Below are positions 10,116-21,408 of a stretch of 64,000 bases of DNA, in pieces. Position 1 is the stretch's first letter; each line of letters begins with the position of its first letter. Source of the DNA: Heterobilharzia americana (lineage: Eukaryota > Platyhelminthes > Trematoda > Strigeidida > Schistosomatidae); contig OX104127.1 in NCBI GenBank assembly GCA_944470555.2, positions 30,271,661-30,335,660 on the forward strand. Reading direction: 5' to 3'. The notes under the pieces are model-generated. The model saw only the letters and a list, made by a program, of their open reading frames with translations, was not told the DNA's origin and did no database searches. The translations under genes were made by a program, and so were the position numbers.

Positions 10116-10278
10116 ATGACAACTGTGTTAACTACCTGATACATGTGGCGTGTTTTTATTTGCTGATGCATTATGCTTGGCCAAATATGTAACCATTAAT
10201 TGTTGTACAATCAGGCCCATTACATTAATTAGAGAATGTGTACACAAAAGGGCAGTATATAACAAAGTCACGCTCATA

Positions 10279-10298
10279 CACACACACACACACACACA
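10279..10298. repeat. CA dinucleotide microsatellite
   Basis: About ten CA units. Confidence 0.95.
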
Positions 10299-10538
10299 AA
10301 CGCACCCGTTTGTTCACATTAAAATGAATAAAGAATAATGCTATATTTCCGTTGTAGAAATAAATTCATAAAGTCAAAGTTCAGTTTTGAACTAGGTTAG
10401 ATTTGCTTATTTTACAGTGTAAACAAACGGTATCTACCACTAAGTACCTGAATAAGTTAAATGAGCGAATTTGAACTAAAAACTTATGTCAGGAGTGATG
10501 AATTGTCTGTCTAATAGCGAGTGTTTTAAATACGGACG

Positions 10539-10539
<1 letters not shown>

Positions 10540-10594
<55 letters not shown>
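10540..10594. repeat. TA dinucleotide microsatellite
   Basis: Continuous TA units with one G interruption near 10581. Self-complementary on both strands. Confidence 0.95.
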
Positions 10595-11384
10595 GTCTGA
10601 TATCATCTGGCGAGCCAATATAAGTGAGAAACAACCAGACAACAGTTTCATGTTTAGATGAACAATGCAGTAGTGTTCACTACTGACTTTAAATTCAGGG
10701 GATCTAAGTATCTGAAGGTGGAAAGTATCGTCTTGTGCATGTTGATTCGACAGATAACGTAGTATTAGGATGTTCATCATAGAAAAGTTCCAACATTACT
10801 GCTTCTATCCCAGAAGAAATTTGTTGTATACATTGTAATGGAACTGTATGCTGATTTTTAAATTTTTGTGGCCTATAAAACAAATGCTACTGAGTAATTG
10901 TGTAATTTAAAATGGATATCACTAAATTTTGATGTCAACTTAAATGGCAACAAGGTTAAGACATGATATCGATCCGTGAAGTCACTAACTGTCGATGGGA
11001 ACCATCCACGTAAAAATGCAGTCCTTCTGGTTAACTTCCATCAGACAACTCAGACTGATCGTTGGGGTGTGTAGGTAATATGGATCACTGCCGTTTGCAA
11101 TAGTGCCGATGCATTCACGTCTTATCTTCACGTAAATTGCTGCATCATATAAGGTTTATTCTGTTTATCTACTTATCTAATCCCCATATGGTGCTTTAAG
11201 AAGACGGGTATGATTACCATTATTTGTTTAACATTGTATTGTTGACTCCAATCTATTCATGCTGATATGAAATGTAAAAATCTAGACTGACACCGACAAC
11301 TGTCAGTTTGCAGTACGTGAAAGTAGGAAATAAACTTATCTGGTTCTCATTAGACAGTTTAGGATATAGCCTCTGGAAGCATAG

Positions 11385-11385
<1 letters not shown>
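10595..11385. other. No recognisable gene
   Basis: AT-rich DNA without assignable features. Confidence 0.45.
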
Positions 11386-11448
<63 letters not shown>

Positions 11449-11449
11449 G
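11386..11449. repeat. AAT trinucleotide microsatellite
   Basis: About 21 ATA/AAT units. It precedes a second copy of the repeat that follows the SR2-like AAT tail at the start of the window. Confidence 0.95.
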
Positions 11450-11640
11450 TTTTATTCCGGACAAGAAGTGTGGTACAGTATGGAATTCTCAGCATGTAAT
11501 ACTTCAACATATTCATTCCGTGTACAATATCTTTAAGAGAAATAATCACTGCATTTTAATAGTGTTAATATAACAGTGATAAAGGCCGCAATGTGAAACA
11601 GGTACCTGATGTTATATTAGCGTCTGGTTTGGAATGGTAA
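11450..11640 (+). repeat. Interspersed repeat flanking an AAT microsatellite, copy 2
   Basis: Aligns by eye with 647-800. This copy retains an extra leader (TTTTATTCCGGACAAGAAG) directly after the AAT tract, which is missing in copy 1, suggesting the AAT tract is internal to or at the edge of the repeat. Family not recognised. Confidence 0.5.
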
Positions 11641-13140
11641 ATGAGTAGAAAATCGAGTGTAATTTTAGTAGTGGAGGCAGTTGATCTAGTCAGTACCAAA
11701 ACCTGCAATTCGACTAAGTTATCATGAGAATATTACTGTGCTGTATTTCTGTGAACTTCTAAGCCCATCTCTTACCGGTGTACTGTTTTTCCGTTATTTT
11801 GTAGCTTGGTTGTAAAAAGGGGGTTTGAAACCATATTAAGAGTGTAAAAGAGTAGATGACTCACTTAAAAGACTCATTGAAAACATTTAAACAGACTGAT
11901 ACAGAGGAATCTGATGAAATGTATTTCATGGTAAGTTTTCGGTAGCCCAAATTTTAAGCAGGCCACCTGATGATCTAATTATATAGTGCGAAATGGAAAT
12001 CTAGGTCAGCAGTGTCACCAAGAATCCTCAACCACTGATTCCTATTGTGTCGAGGACAAGTATCCCACCTCTACGTAGACAAATCCGACCTACAGTCAGG
12101 GACTTCATTGACTGGTGCCACGTCTTGGTCTGGCCACTGTGAACCTTTTCCCAATCTAATTCAACTTCCCCTGGGACTTGTACCTAATACATTTACCGCA
12201 CAATATGCCCAAACCTGGTATCACTTAATCTCAGTGATGTTTTTAAGATCTACCATATAAGATTATAAGGTATCACGACAATTTTCAGTTTTAAGTGAGA
12301 GAATTTATGACTTATTGACTAACTTTTCAAAATCTTTCACCTCATACCGTTTCATTTTTTCGCTTGCCATATCATGGTTCGAAGATTAATTCATAGCATA
12401 ATTTCATTCGCCAGTACGTAGATTTATGACTGATATTTGATCATTAAATTATATTTAAGACAACTAACCTTCATTTATGTCAAGGTCAGTGAACAAGGTA
12501 AACAAAAGTAATAGGACAACAGAATCAGCTCAGGCGGGGGTATGCATAGACATACGATTTTGTTTACATCGTACGATCGTACGATCTTGCCATCTCGTGA
12601 TGAGAGCAGAAGGTTATCTTAACTTTAAGTGAGTATGAATTATATTCATATCTGACCTTAAATCACTGTAATGTATGGGTGTATCGCGCCATATTTTTGT
12701 AGTAATCTTTATAGATATGGAACGATTTTAAAGCTATTCAATAGTACAATAGATTTACATAACTGTGAGGCTATTTCATGCTTGTCTTACACATCACTAG
12801 TTTGTAAATATGAAGAAGAACAGATAACTAGATAGTCATACAAAAAAAATTGCCTGCGTATTTGCCTGTGCAAACACAACTATTTGGTTTTTATTAAGGT
12901 TTATTCATATTCATTTTATTTAAAAACCATTGAAAAGTAAACTTGACATGTTTGTCTTATTGTAAAATAGCCGTTTACTACTCACAGTATAACTCTGCGG
13001 TTTTGTACAAGATACTTTCGGGAATCCCTTACATTTATTGATAGTGTTACTTTCCCGGTGATTGTTATGTAAGACCGAATTGATTGATCTCTGTTGGCTT
13101 ATGGACTTGAGTGAGGATGTTTCAATGTTGTCCGAAGATT
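11641..13140. other. No gene assigned; contains a less AT-rich patch
   Basis: Segment 12000-12240 is visibly richer in G+C than its surroundings and carries a 71-codon plus frame from 12045, with no recognised domain or splice sites. It may be an old transposon UTR or exon relic. An 18-bp perfect palindrome sits at 12568-12585. The rest is AT-rich spacer. Confidence 0.4.
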
Positions 13141-13318
13141 GATTATAATATAATTTGGTTGATAGTATCTAGCAGTGGAGTCCGTGATGTTAACTTAGAG
13201 TCTCAATGTGACTACCACCACCCACTGGGATGCAGGCATATCCATCTGACAAGTTCCAAACAGGACGAAACACACATTCTGGTTCCTACTGCTAGCCACT
13301 ATTCACTATTGCAATAAT
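13141..13318 (+). repeat. SM-alpha-like unit, degenerate, abutting an exon
   Basis: A decayed head is followed by CCACTGGGATGCAGGCATAT, CTGACAA (13245-13251, expected CTGANGA), TCC..GGA as stem II, GAAAC (13267-13271), then ACACATTCTGG and CTGCTAGCCACTATTCACTA. The last block is the standard SM-alpha tail. The core mutation makes cleavage unlikely. The unit ends a few bases before the splice acceptor of the transmembrane exon. Confidence 0.65.
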
Positions 13319-13325
13319 GCTTCAG

Positions 13326-13446
13326 TCTCCTGTAAGATGGCATATCCAAGAAGAAGGCTTCTGGTTATTATTTAGTATGTTATTATTACTAGCTGTTGGC
13401 ACTGCAATCATCCTTGTCACATATTTCATTGTACGGCGAATTGGCG
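13326..13446 (+). CDS. Candidate internal exon encoding a transmembrane segment
   Basis: After TGCTTCAG (acceptor ending 13325) an open frame reads SPVRWHIQEEGFW, then a hydrophobic run LLFSMLLLLAVGTAIILVTY, then FIVRRIG, and meets GTGCGT at 13447. The 20-plus residue apolar run followed by RR is a convincing membrane helix with a cytosolic-type basic end. The exon leaves one base (G) of a split codon, and the cysteine-rich exon at 17785 begins with exactly the two bases (CT) needed, making alanine. An alternative acceptor at 13335-13336 would put the exon in phase with the candidate exon at 4492-4580. Protein family not recognised. Confidence 0.45.
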
Positions 13447-14440
13447 GTGCGTAATTCGACTACTCAGTAAACGTGTCGTATATTCTATGAAGTATACGCC
13501 ACATTTTGTTTTCTCTAACCAAATGCTTACATATGTTCACATCACTTATCACAAAGAATAGGACAGATAATTTAGTGGAGGAAATTTAGTTTTCCAACGA
13601 TGTCGTTTTCTAAAGGTATTCAGTCATATTTATAAACATCACAAATATATAATAGTCAAGTAATGAACGATAGGATAGAGTTATATCATTAGGTCAATGT
13701 CAAGACTGAAATAAAGAGAGGGGGGGGGGAGTTGCATAGCAATCTATCAGACAATGTGACTGACGGGAAAAACAAAGAGTTTGACAGGTTGGAAATTGTT
13801 GATAAGTATGAAATGTAATGGCTGGTTGTCCACTTGATAAATGTAAAGAAAGTAGTGAAAGAAACAAGGGTGATAAACAAGATGATAATGGTTGACAGAT
13901 TAACTCCAATGAAATTAGAAAATCAGGAGAAGGGTTAAGGCAGTGGCAAGATAAAAGCTTGAACATACTTCTTTTGGACAAGGAGGTCAGGATTGAATTA
14001 TTAAACTACTAGTGTTTCTACCGTGCACAAGTTTTGAAAGCATACTCCTTCTGAACTGTCTTTTTGGTCTCTGTTGATTACACGGAAGGGGGGCTGTGGT
14101 GGAGCTATTTATCCAGAGTTGACCAAATGTTCAACTGTTAGTTGGTTCGCATTCTCCCCTCCGCAGCCATTTAGGACAGTGCTCTGATATGCTCTTGTAA
14201 AGTACACACTTTCTGCGGCTTACATAACCAAAGCATCAGGAGTAGATAAACTTGTGAATATATACTAGAGTGACCCATTGTCTGCAACAGAACCGCAAAA
14301 TAATTTACTGACTAGGGAAGCAGATCTATAGTTTGGCAAACTGAAATGTCTTTATCAACTATTTGGACAACTGATTCTTCAGGATCTCTGCTGTGGTATC
14401 ACTTCTGAAATAAACTTACATGAACAAAGTACTCTTTGGG
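13447..14440 (+). other. Presumed intron of the candidate membrane-protein gene
   Basis: No exon or repeat family recognised, apart from a run of ten G at 13720-13729. Minus frames at 13689-13981 are low-complexity Ser/Leu/Phe readings of the purine-rich plus strand. Confidence 0.35.
13720..13729. repeat. Poly(G) run
   Basis: Ten consecutive G in AT-rich surroundings, following GAGA. Confidence 0.9.
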
Positions 14441-14609
14441 ATTATGTGCGCTTCCTATGTATTTTGTTTGCAGTTCAAATTCTTCTCAATAAACCTGGAT
14501 GGATATTCATGAAACTTAAAAATGAATTTGTTTTCTTTTTCTGCCCAACGGTGTCTGGCTATGAAAATCCATGTATTGCCTACCCCATATTGGGTTCCCA
14601 CAGATTGGT

Positions 14610-15255
14610 CTCTAGAGATAAACATTCCGTTCCCTCTTTAACCAAATATCCAGAATGAGATATTTCGAGTTCTCTTCGAACTCCGGGTTGACGCTGACTG
14701 GTCGATAACAACCACTAAACTGATTGGCTTTAGCCCCAATGTTAGTATTTTCATTCAATATGTCGGATGCATCATTCATGTGTTTCCTGTTTAGGTAGAA
14801 ATTATCTATTGTCAGATGAACCACACTACTTTTAAGCAGTCTTGAAGAAGCAAGTCAGGTGGTGACCCTATTTTTCCCCGGTCTTTTTGTCTGCATAGCT
14901 CGTTGTTGAGTTTGAAATGAACATTGAAAGTGAATCTAATAAACAGTTCATTTAAACGATGCTTAGAGATACCCAGCTGGAAATTATTATTTTCAAACAA
15001 ACCATATAGAAAATAAATGTTTTCTTTAAGTGGAACATAGGTAAAGGGAGAAGTAATCTGCTTACTGAGTAGACTGGTATTATTCACTGAATCGACAAAA
15101 TTTAAAGAAGCTAACATGCCACGACTATTTAACTGTTTTCTGTCTGACTTGAGGGTATACGACAGGCATTTGGTGACAGCATCATATGGTGAATTGTTTA
15201 CAACCGAACCTGGGCACAGAGGAGCATCTTCTTTGTGTACTTTTGGGAGACCTTA
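14610..15255 (-). mobile_element. Penelope-like element relic, RT core
   Basis: On the minus strand GLPKVHKEDAPLCPG (15252 on) is the diagnostic PLE RT motif GLPKxHK. The frame stays open through the ATG at 15117 and reads SLLSKQITSPFTYVPLKENI, LNELFIRFTFNVHFKLNNEL and CRQKDRGKIGSPPDLLLQDC, corresponding to the DGVAMGSPLGPLLADIF block. It stops near 14814. A second frame gives YLNRKHMNDASDIL, corresponding to YxRYVDDTFII, with the first aspartate of the pair replaced by asparagine. A stop precedes GLPK. Non-functional copy inside the presumed last intron of the candidate gene. Confidence 0.75.
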
Positions 15256-15424
15256 TGATCGAGAAATTAGGTAACCATATGGTTGTAGTTGCTCATATAG
15301 TTTGGCGCTGATGATTCATTCATTCTTTCCTTTCTTAAGAATCGAAGTAGACTTTCATCAATTTGGGTCGTAGCATCTTTTTGAATAGTCTCTATTGAAA
15401 ATTTTATCCTATTACAAAAGCTGA

Positions 15425-15700
15425 TATAATAATCTGAGATGGCTCTGGTTTGATAGATTGGTATTACTGATAGACGATGAATTGTAGACCCAGATCACTA
15501 TAAGATTTCAACCTACTAGACAGCCAGGTGATTGCATAATGCGTAGCTGGGGAAAGCGTTTAGTGATTGAAGTGGAACTGCGATCCAGTCAGCAGTTGGG
15601 TATCGCAACTCAGTTGGTAGTGCGCCCAGTTCATAATCTTGAGGCTGCAGGTCTGAATTCTCCCACAACCCATGTTTTTGCCTCCTCTTCAATGGTCAAA
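15425..15700. repeat. Pair of tRNA-derived SINEs, family D, head to head
   Basis: The left part is in minus orientation: tail ATCTGAGATGGCTCTGGTTT and a head whose reverse reads CTGGCTGTCTAGTAGG with TTGAAATC. The right part is plus: CAACTCAGTTGGTAGTGCGC as A box, GGTCTGAATTCTCC as B box (about 15648), then the CTCTTCAATGGTC tail. The layout copies that at 3490-3745 but the two arms are more diverged. Confidence 0.6.
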
Positions 15701-17784
15701 CCGTATCAATAAAAGGGGATCACTTTTCCACAGATCGAAACATTTGAAATGTCAGTCAAGGGTGTAAGCTGAAGTAAAGGAAGTCGTAGAAATAGTTCCA
15801 GCTGAAACTCCAGTGACATGTAGTTTACTTAGTTTCTGATGTAACTGGATAATGCCCGGTTGGGGGTAGGATTCCTCCTAATTAATCTTTTGGGGATTAG
15901 AAACTGTCATTATACAGCCACAACACTTTGACACATGAAATTACTGTCGCCGCATTACTGAAAGGCACAGTAGACAAACCTGGGGAGGCAAGATTTATTG
16001 CTCCAGAAAAAAGCAAACTAGCTGAAAACATTTACTTACATTAGTTATTTTATTGTTCCAATGATAGCCAAGTTTAATGTAGAAAAATAGTCCTCTCAGA
16101 CACTGGTTAGTGATGGGCTGATAACATGTGAATGACGTCGCCTTTGACCAAGATTAATAATGGATCGGTAAAATGTGAATGATACATTTTATTATCAACA
16201 TCGAGTCCATAGTTGTTACGACTGTTCTGGGAGAATTTGAGCACCTAGTCTGATTTAACCATTACATAGTTAAGCTTTGATATAAAGACCACATTTTGCA
16301 ACGGAAATATTTATCGGTCAGATATCTATCTGTCCGTTCGGATAGTATCCCCTCTCAAAGAAACTCGCTTGAGTGTTTTTATTTATTTGAGGAGACAGTT
16401 TGATGTGTGCTTTGTTGTTGTGTAAGGAATTGCTAGTTTACTTCAGAAATCATTTCAGTATGCAATAACAAGTTACAGATATTTTTTTTATTGTATTGTA
16501 GTAGTAGTACTCACCTATATGACCTTGAGATCAAGGTTTGCTAACATCCTTTATAAACATTTGTGCTTCACTTCTAGACGAAGTAAATGTTGATGAAGTT
16601 GTCTAGTCTGGTGATGAAAGGTTCAAGAACAAAGCTCAAAGCTTGTAGAATACCAAATAATTATCATTCTCATACTATGCTAGAATTCTTCTTTACTATC
16701 TCACTACTTGTCCATATCATCTAAGTGGCTTTAAATATCATTGTCGACATACTCTGAAGTTCTTGAAAGTAATGATAGGCGGTGTTCTGAACTGCAACAA
16801 ATGAACTCAGAACTTCGAGGAGCTATAGGCTTTGATGAGTATCGACAAGAAAGAAACTTATATGTTTGTATCTCTGTTGACAACTTTTAACTATGCATAT
16901 TGAAGTTAGTCGTTTAATAAATTCGGCCGCTTATAATGCTTCATTTGTCAGCAAAACACTTGGCCATAGATAATAAGTGATCGACTGGCGACTTGTATCG
17001 TGTCCAGATTTTGTTTACCATCAGTCGATGGAAGTTTGAAACAACTGCCCAGCTGCTTCATTTCCTTCTGTTTAAGTTATTAGTGCTGCAAACTGTTCAA
17101 ACAGGGCTGTTAGATATTTAAAAAGGACAACATGCTCTTTGAGAGTTTTGACTTTGGTTTTTGGAAAACTCTACACATTGTCAGGGATTAAAACCCACAA
17201 GACTAAATCATTAACCGAATGATCACTAGCTGAAAAAATTCATATTTGAAAAGTAATAGGCAATATACGTGGAAGGGAATACCTTGCAGGAAAACCATTT
17301 TTTGTAATCACATCAAATGTTATAACCGCAAGAGACACGGTAGGCGGTTCAATGTAAGCGAAACGATTTTCCATTCTAGAGTGAAATCCTCTACTGCTTG
17401 TTTCTAAATTTTTAGGCTAGATTATCCATATTTTTCAACAGTTTGTGAACTTAACTTGACTAGTGGTCAAAATTTTCTTCAACAGAAGCTACGATTTCAA
17501 GCTTGAGATAATGGGTCTCATTTGACACCTGGTTGCAATTTCATGCAGTAGATCTATGCATCCCCTCTGAGACTTTAGACTTAAACTAACGGCTTTTCTA
17601 GGCTAACAGCTATTGGTTTGCTGTGATCATTTATCAGGCACTCGAACTGTTAACAAATCCAATCCTTTCTGTTAATCTTGATATCTGATTACCTTGAATG
17701 CTAACAATGAATTGCACAACTTATCATAATTTATCTTTTTATATTTCTTCTCTTCCTTCTCTTTTTTTCCACTTTTTTAATTAG
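15701..17784 (+). other. Presumed intron; no recognisable element
   Basis: AT-rich with no long frame. It ends in a pyrimidine-rich tract (17746-17778) before the acceptor at 17783-17784. Confidence 0.4.
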
Positions 17785-17990
17785 CTACTGGAAATTTCAT
17801 GTGTGTAGTACCAACACCTAAGGAGTGTTTCAAATTATGCCAAGAAATGGGATGTACAGAATGGAATCATATGAATCTAGTCCCATCTGGAAGTGAAGAA
17901 ATTAAACGACATCATAGATGTCGATGTTTTCCAGAATATAATATGTGCTTCTATAACTATGTGCCTAGAATCTATCGTGACTTTGACTGA
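17785..17990 (+). CDS. Cysteine-rich terminal exon of an unrecognised host gene
   Basis: A long CT/T-rich tract leads to TTTTTTAATTAG (AG at 17783-17784). The frame from 17787 reads TGNFMCVVPTPKECFKLCQE, MGCTEWNHMNLV, a short Ser/Glu/Lys/His linker, then HHRCRCFPEYNMCFYNYVPR and IYRDFD before TGA (17988-17990). Seven cysteines in 67 residues suggest a disulphide-bonded lumenal or extracellular module, or a small mitochondrial intermembrane-space domain. Codons look ordinary and there is no repeat similarity. The two leading bases complete the split codon left by the membrane exon ending at 13446. The internal ATG at 17799 is probably not the start. I do not recognise the family. Confidence 0.6.
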
Positions 17991-18230
17991 ATATATTCTG
18001 ACTTTTCATTGTATTCTTTTTTGTTAGCCCTTCAGAAGCTTATTAAATAAGATAAATGTGTATATAAGTGTGTGTGAGTATGAATTTATGATCTCACTTT
18101 AGTTAGCCAATGAATTTGTATAATATCCTTTCATACCCAAATCTGTACAGAAATATTCCCCAATTCTTTGTTTCAAGTTTTTACATGTATTTTATGTATT
18201 ATTTTAGTCAGTTTTCTTCTATACTACTTA

Positions 18231-18236
18231 AATAAA
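18231..18236 (+). promoter_or_regulatory. Polyadenylation signal AATAAA
   Basis: AATAAA lies 241 bp after the stop of the cysteine-rich exon, a normal 3' UTR length. A weaker ATTAAA lies at about 18040. The intervening DNA is U-rich when transcribed and lacks frames. Confidence 0.45.
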
Positions 18237-18255
18237 TTACTGATGAGTGCAAAAA

Positions 18256-20690
18256 GCTTTGAAATGGTGACTTGTTTTGTTCACCAACTTTTACCTATTT
18301 ACGTTGATGTGGATAGAATTGTAGGGTTAGTTTCCTGATACCTATCTTTTTGGGAGTGATTTCAGCTGGCAGACTGAAAGAGAGATATATGTGGCATCAA
18401 GAGACAGATACAGGAAATATTTTGGCGGCGTCTTAGGATATGGTTGTAACTTGATAAAAAAGTACCTAACGTAGGCGATTAAGTAATTCATATCGTATGG
18501 CTTGATCTAACTTTAAGCAGTTACGTGAGATCCAAAGTCACTGATTTCATGCGTTTTGTAGGTTTCACATACACAGAAGACCCACACTTCTTAAGATGGA
18601 TGAGATCTGTAGTCACTGATTTCTGTTTTCGAAATCAGATCCTAAACCAACTACCCTGAAGATTCTCCTATCTGACTTCTCATCTGACTTTCTACATTAG
18701 AAAACGTCTTTTATCTGAAGTGGTTCGTTAGATGAATTCATCAACTTAGGCTTTGGATCATACCATAAGACCGTGCATTCAGTCACTTCACCATAAGTGA
18801 AAGATAATTTGAAGGTTGTCATGAAACCTCAGCGTCCTGGTGTATTTTTCTTCCAGTTTCAAAAAATTGAAGCTTTGTAACGGAACAAAACAAACTCTTG
18901 AGACTTGCATACATAAAGATAAATCGCCGCCTATTTTACAGGAGTGAATATGATGGCAAAACGCCATCTAAATGCCTTTGTATATGTTAACTTCTCGTGT
19001 ATCAATATGACAGCGAAAATAACCCTTGGGTTAAGTGATGGAGTCAATGAGATATATATGCTCATTCTTTATAGGTTTGATATTGTTATAACCTTGTCTG
19101 GTTGTGGTTGTCTGATTTACGCAGGTTAGGCTGCCGGTTTTAATACTGGCCTTGAACGCGACTATTAGCCGCCTATACTGGCCCAGTCTTGTATACTCAA
19201 TTTACGTAAGTTTTCCTTCCCAACTGCTTATAACAACACAAAGTCTGGTGCTTAATGTCCGTATATTTCAGAGGATCTGATTACCAAAGCACTATAGTTT
19301 ATAAAAATGAAACCATTGGTTTTAGGCACAAAACATGGGATAATGGAAATCTATTTACTACGAAATATAGGTCATACAGAAACCCATGAGGGGTCAATAA
19401 AAAGCTATTGAGCCAAGCTATATAGTGATCTTACCGGTTGGATCATATATACGACAACGTTTAAGATCAATAAATCAGTACAAATGGTGACACTCATCTG
19501 AGATTCACATTTTCCACTTTTTGGCTGATATAACGCACGCATTCTATTCTTACACCGTCGTTTCTTATTTTCTGTAGGACTGTCTAGGAGTGGAAACTCG
19601 TAATAAAGATGCATCCACATTACGTAACCCTGAGTGATGAGATGAAAAGGGCGATGCTTATATCACTTCAATCTGCTGTTTAAGGTTTTTGAATCCCAAA
19701 TGAACAATTTACTGTCAACAGATTGCAAAACTTCAAAAGGATGTGTAGATTCTGGCAGGTTGCTCGAGAAGTCATGAGATCTCTATCTTTAATGCAGTTA
19801 ATATGTTTAGTCTACTTATAATATTAGTAAGTAGACACATTATCTGTAACAAAAAATACTGTTGACAATTTATTTGTGCTTGCCGAACTAGCGTAGAACA
19901 TTTTGAAAAAAGCATGAACGATCAGACCAGGGTATAACTATTCCATTTCATTTCATTTATGTCCTATTGACTTCTGGAAATATAGGATATCAAAATGCAG
20001 AGTTCTGTCGGAATTTACTACAGTGGAATTAGATGGGAGAAAAAGAATATTGGTCAGCAGCAGAGACAGATAGAAATAGTTATAGCATAATGGCAAATCA
20101 TGATGTAAGATGAGAAGAAAGTTAACAAAGTAAACGAAATTATTGAAATTACATATGTATATGTAATGCATCTGAATATCTTCAAAAGACTGACAGGAGT
20201 AGCGACCAAAATAGAGAGAAACTTAAAACATATAACTCAGCAAATAGGCCGATATATAGATAAGTCACTTAAAAAACAAGCAAACTACAATGAGCTAGTG
20301 GTAGCCAGATAAAAGCAGTCTATCTGGACACGTTATGTTAACTGAATGAAGATATGACTGAATGAAAGTGTCTGAATCAACTAAAAGTGAAGAATATGTT
20401 TCAGAAGTAAGTAGCTAAGAAGAAGCTAAGTAAGAATCTAAAGTAAACAACATACTGAGCCCATACAACACTTGAACTGAGGACGATAACAAAAGTTCAT
20501 TGGGCCATGAAAGTAACAGATGATGAAGTCCACCATTTGACTGCAGGTATGACCTTATTTAACAAAAATGCACCATCTATATACAGTTTTCATGGGAATG
20601 AAAATGCACCATAGTGAAGATGAAATATCCTGAGTGACTTTGTGAAGTAGGTGATTGTCCATTAAGATTCATTCTGGTTGTAGAGCACTA
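18256..20690. other. No recognisable gene
   Basis: AT-rich intergenic DNA. Several frames of 60-72 codons (18944, 19405, 19953) show no domain, no compositional signal and no splice context. Confidence 0.45.
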
Positions 20691-21174
20691 CATATCAGTT
20701 ATGATGCCCAAACGTTTTTCTCATCGGTCAACGACCCAAAATGTTGCTTTCCATTTTACTAACTTTCTATCAGTTACTTACCCGACTGATAGCTGTTACC
20801 TTGACGTGGTGGGCGGGCTTGCATATCACAATGACCGAACGAGCGATGCTGGTGGAACACTTGTTACCATACCACAAAGGTCTGTTGGATGGTGGTTAGA
20901 CGAAAAGCTTCTTCCTGAAGGCATACATTTGTTTCGAGGCAGTTCATTCCTATAGCCTGAGCGACATTCAGGAGGATTGAGTTTTTCATTTAGTGTAATA
21001 TCCTAATATAATTAATCATGTCTATCCAATGTCCTGTATCAGGTAGAGGTTGAGGGACCACCGTGTTCAGAGCGATAGTGACGTAGATGTAAGCTCCCCA
21101 AACCGTCCAACAGAATCTAAGGTACGCTGTACTATCTTTTCTCTCAATGTATGTGTCCGGAAATCTACATAAAT

Positions 21175-21408
21175 ATTGGTATACCTTATTATTATTTATT
21201 ATTATTATTAGTCCCTTGGGTTCCTAGTGGAACATAGGGCTTCAGTAGCACGCCTCCAGTGACCTCTGTTCTCTGAGATCTTTTGAACCTGGTTCCACGA
21301 CAGCCCACAACCTCTCATTTCCTCCTCGCACGACCTCCTCCATGTCACCCTCGGACGTCCAACTCGTCGCTTCCCATGGGGATTCCACTCGAGGATTGGT
21401 ATACCTTA
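21175..21408. repeat. 14-bp target-site duplication around the short SR2 insertion
   Basis: ATTGGTATACCTTA occurs at 21175-21188 and again at 21395-21408, exactly flanking the insert. The perfect match implies a recent event. Confidence 0.85.
21189..21394 (-). mobile_element. 5'-truncated SR2-like insertion (206 bp)
   Basis: Minus-strand copy of the last ~190 bp of the SR2-like ORF plus an AAT tail, nearly identical to 430-640 of this window (GTCCCTTGGGTTCCTAGTGG reads the same stop region in reverse). It is bounded by a perfect 14-bp target-site duplication. Severe 5' truncation is the usual result of incomplete target-primed reverse transcription. Confidence 0.88.

Noticed and set aside
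11253..11549. 98-codon frame with poly-isoleucine
   Set aside because: Translation of the AAT microsatellite; no flanking domain.
20701..20955. 84-codon frame as a host gene
   Set aside because: Overlaps a sequence resembling an RTE 5' leader, lies next to nested retrotransposons and has no domain.
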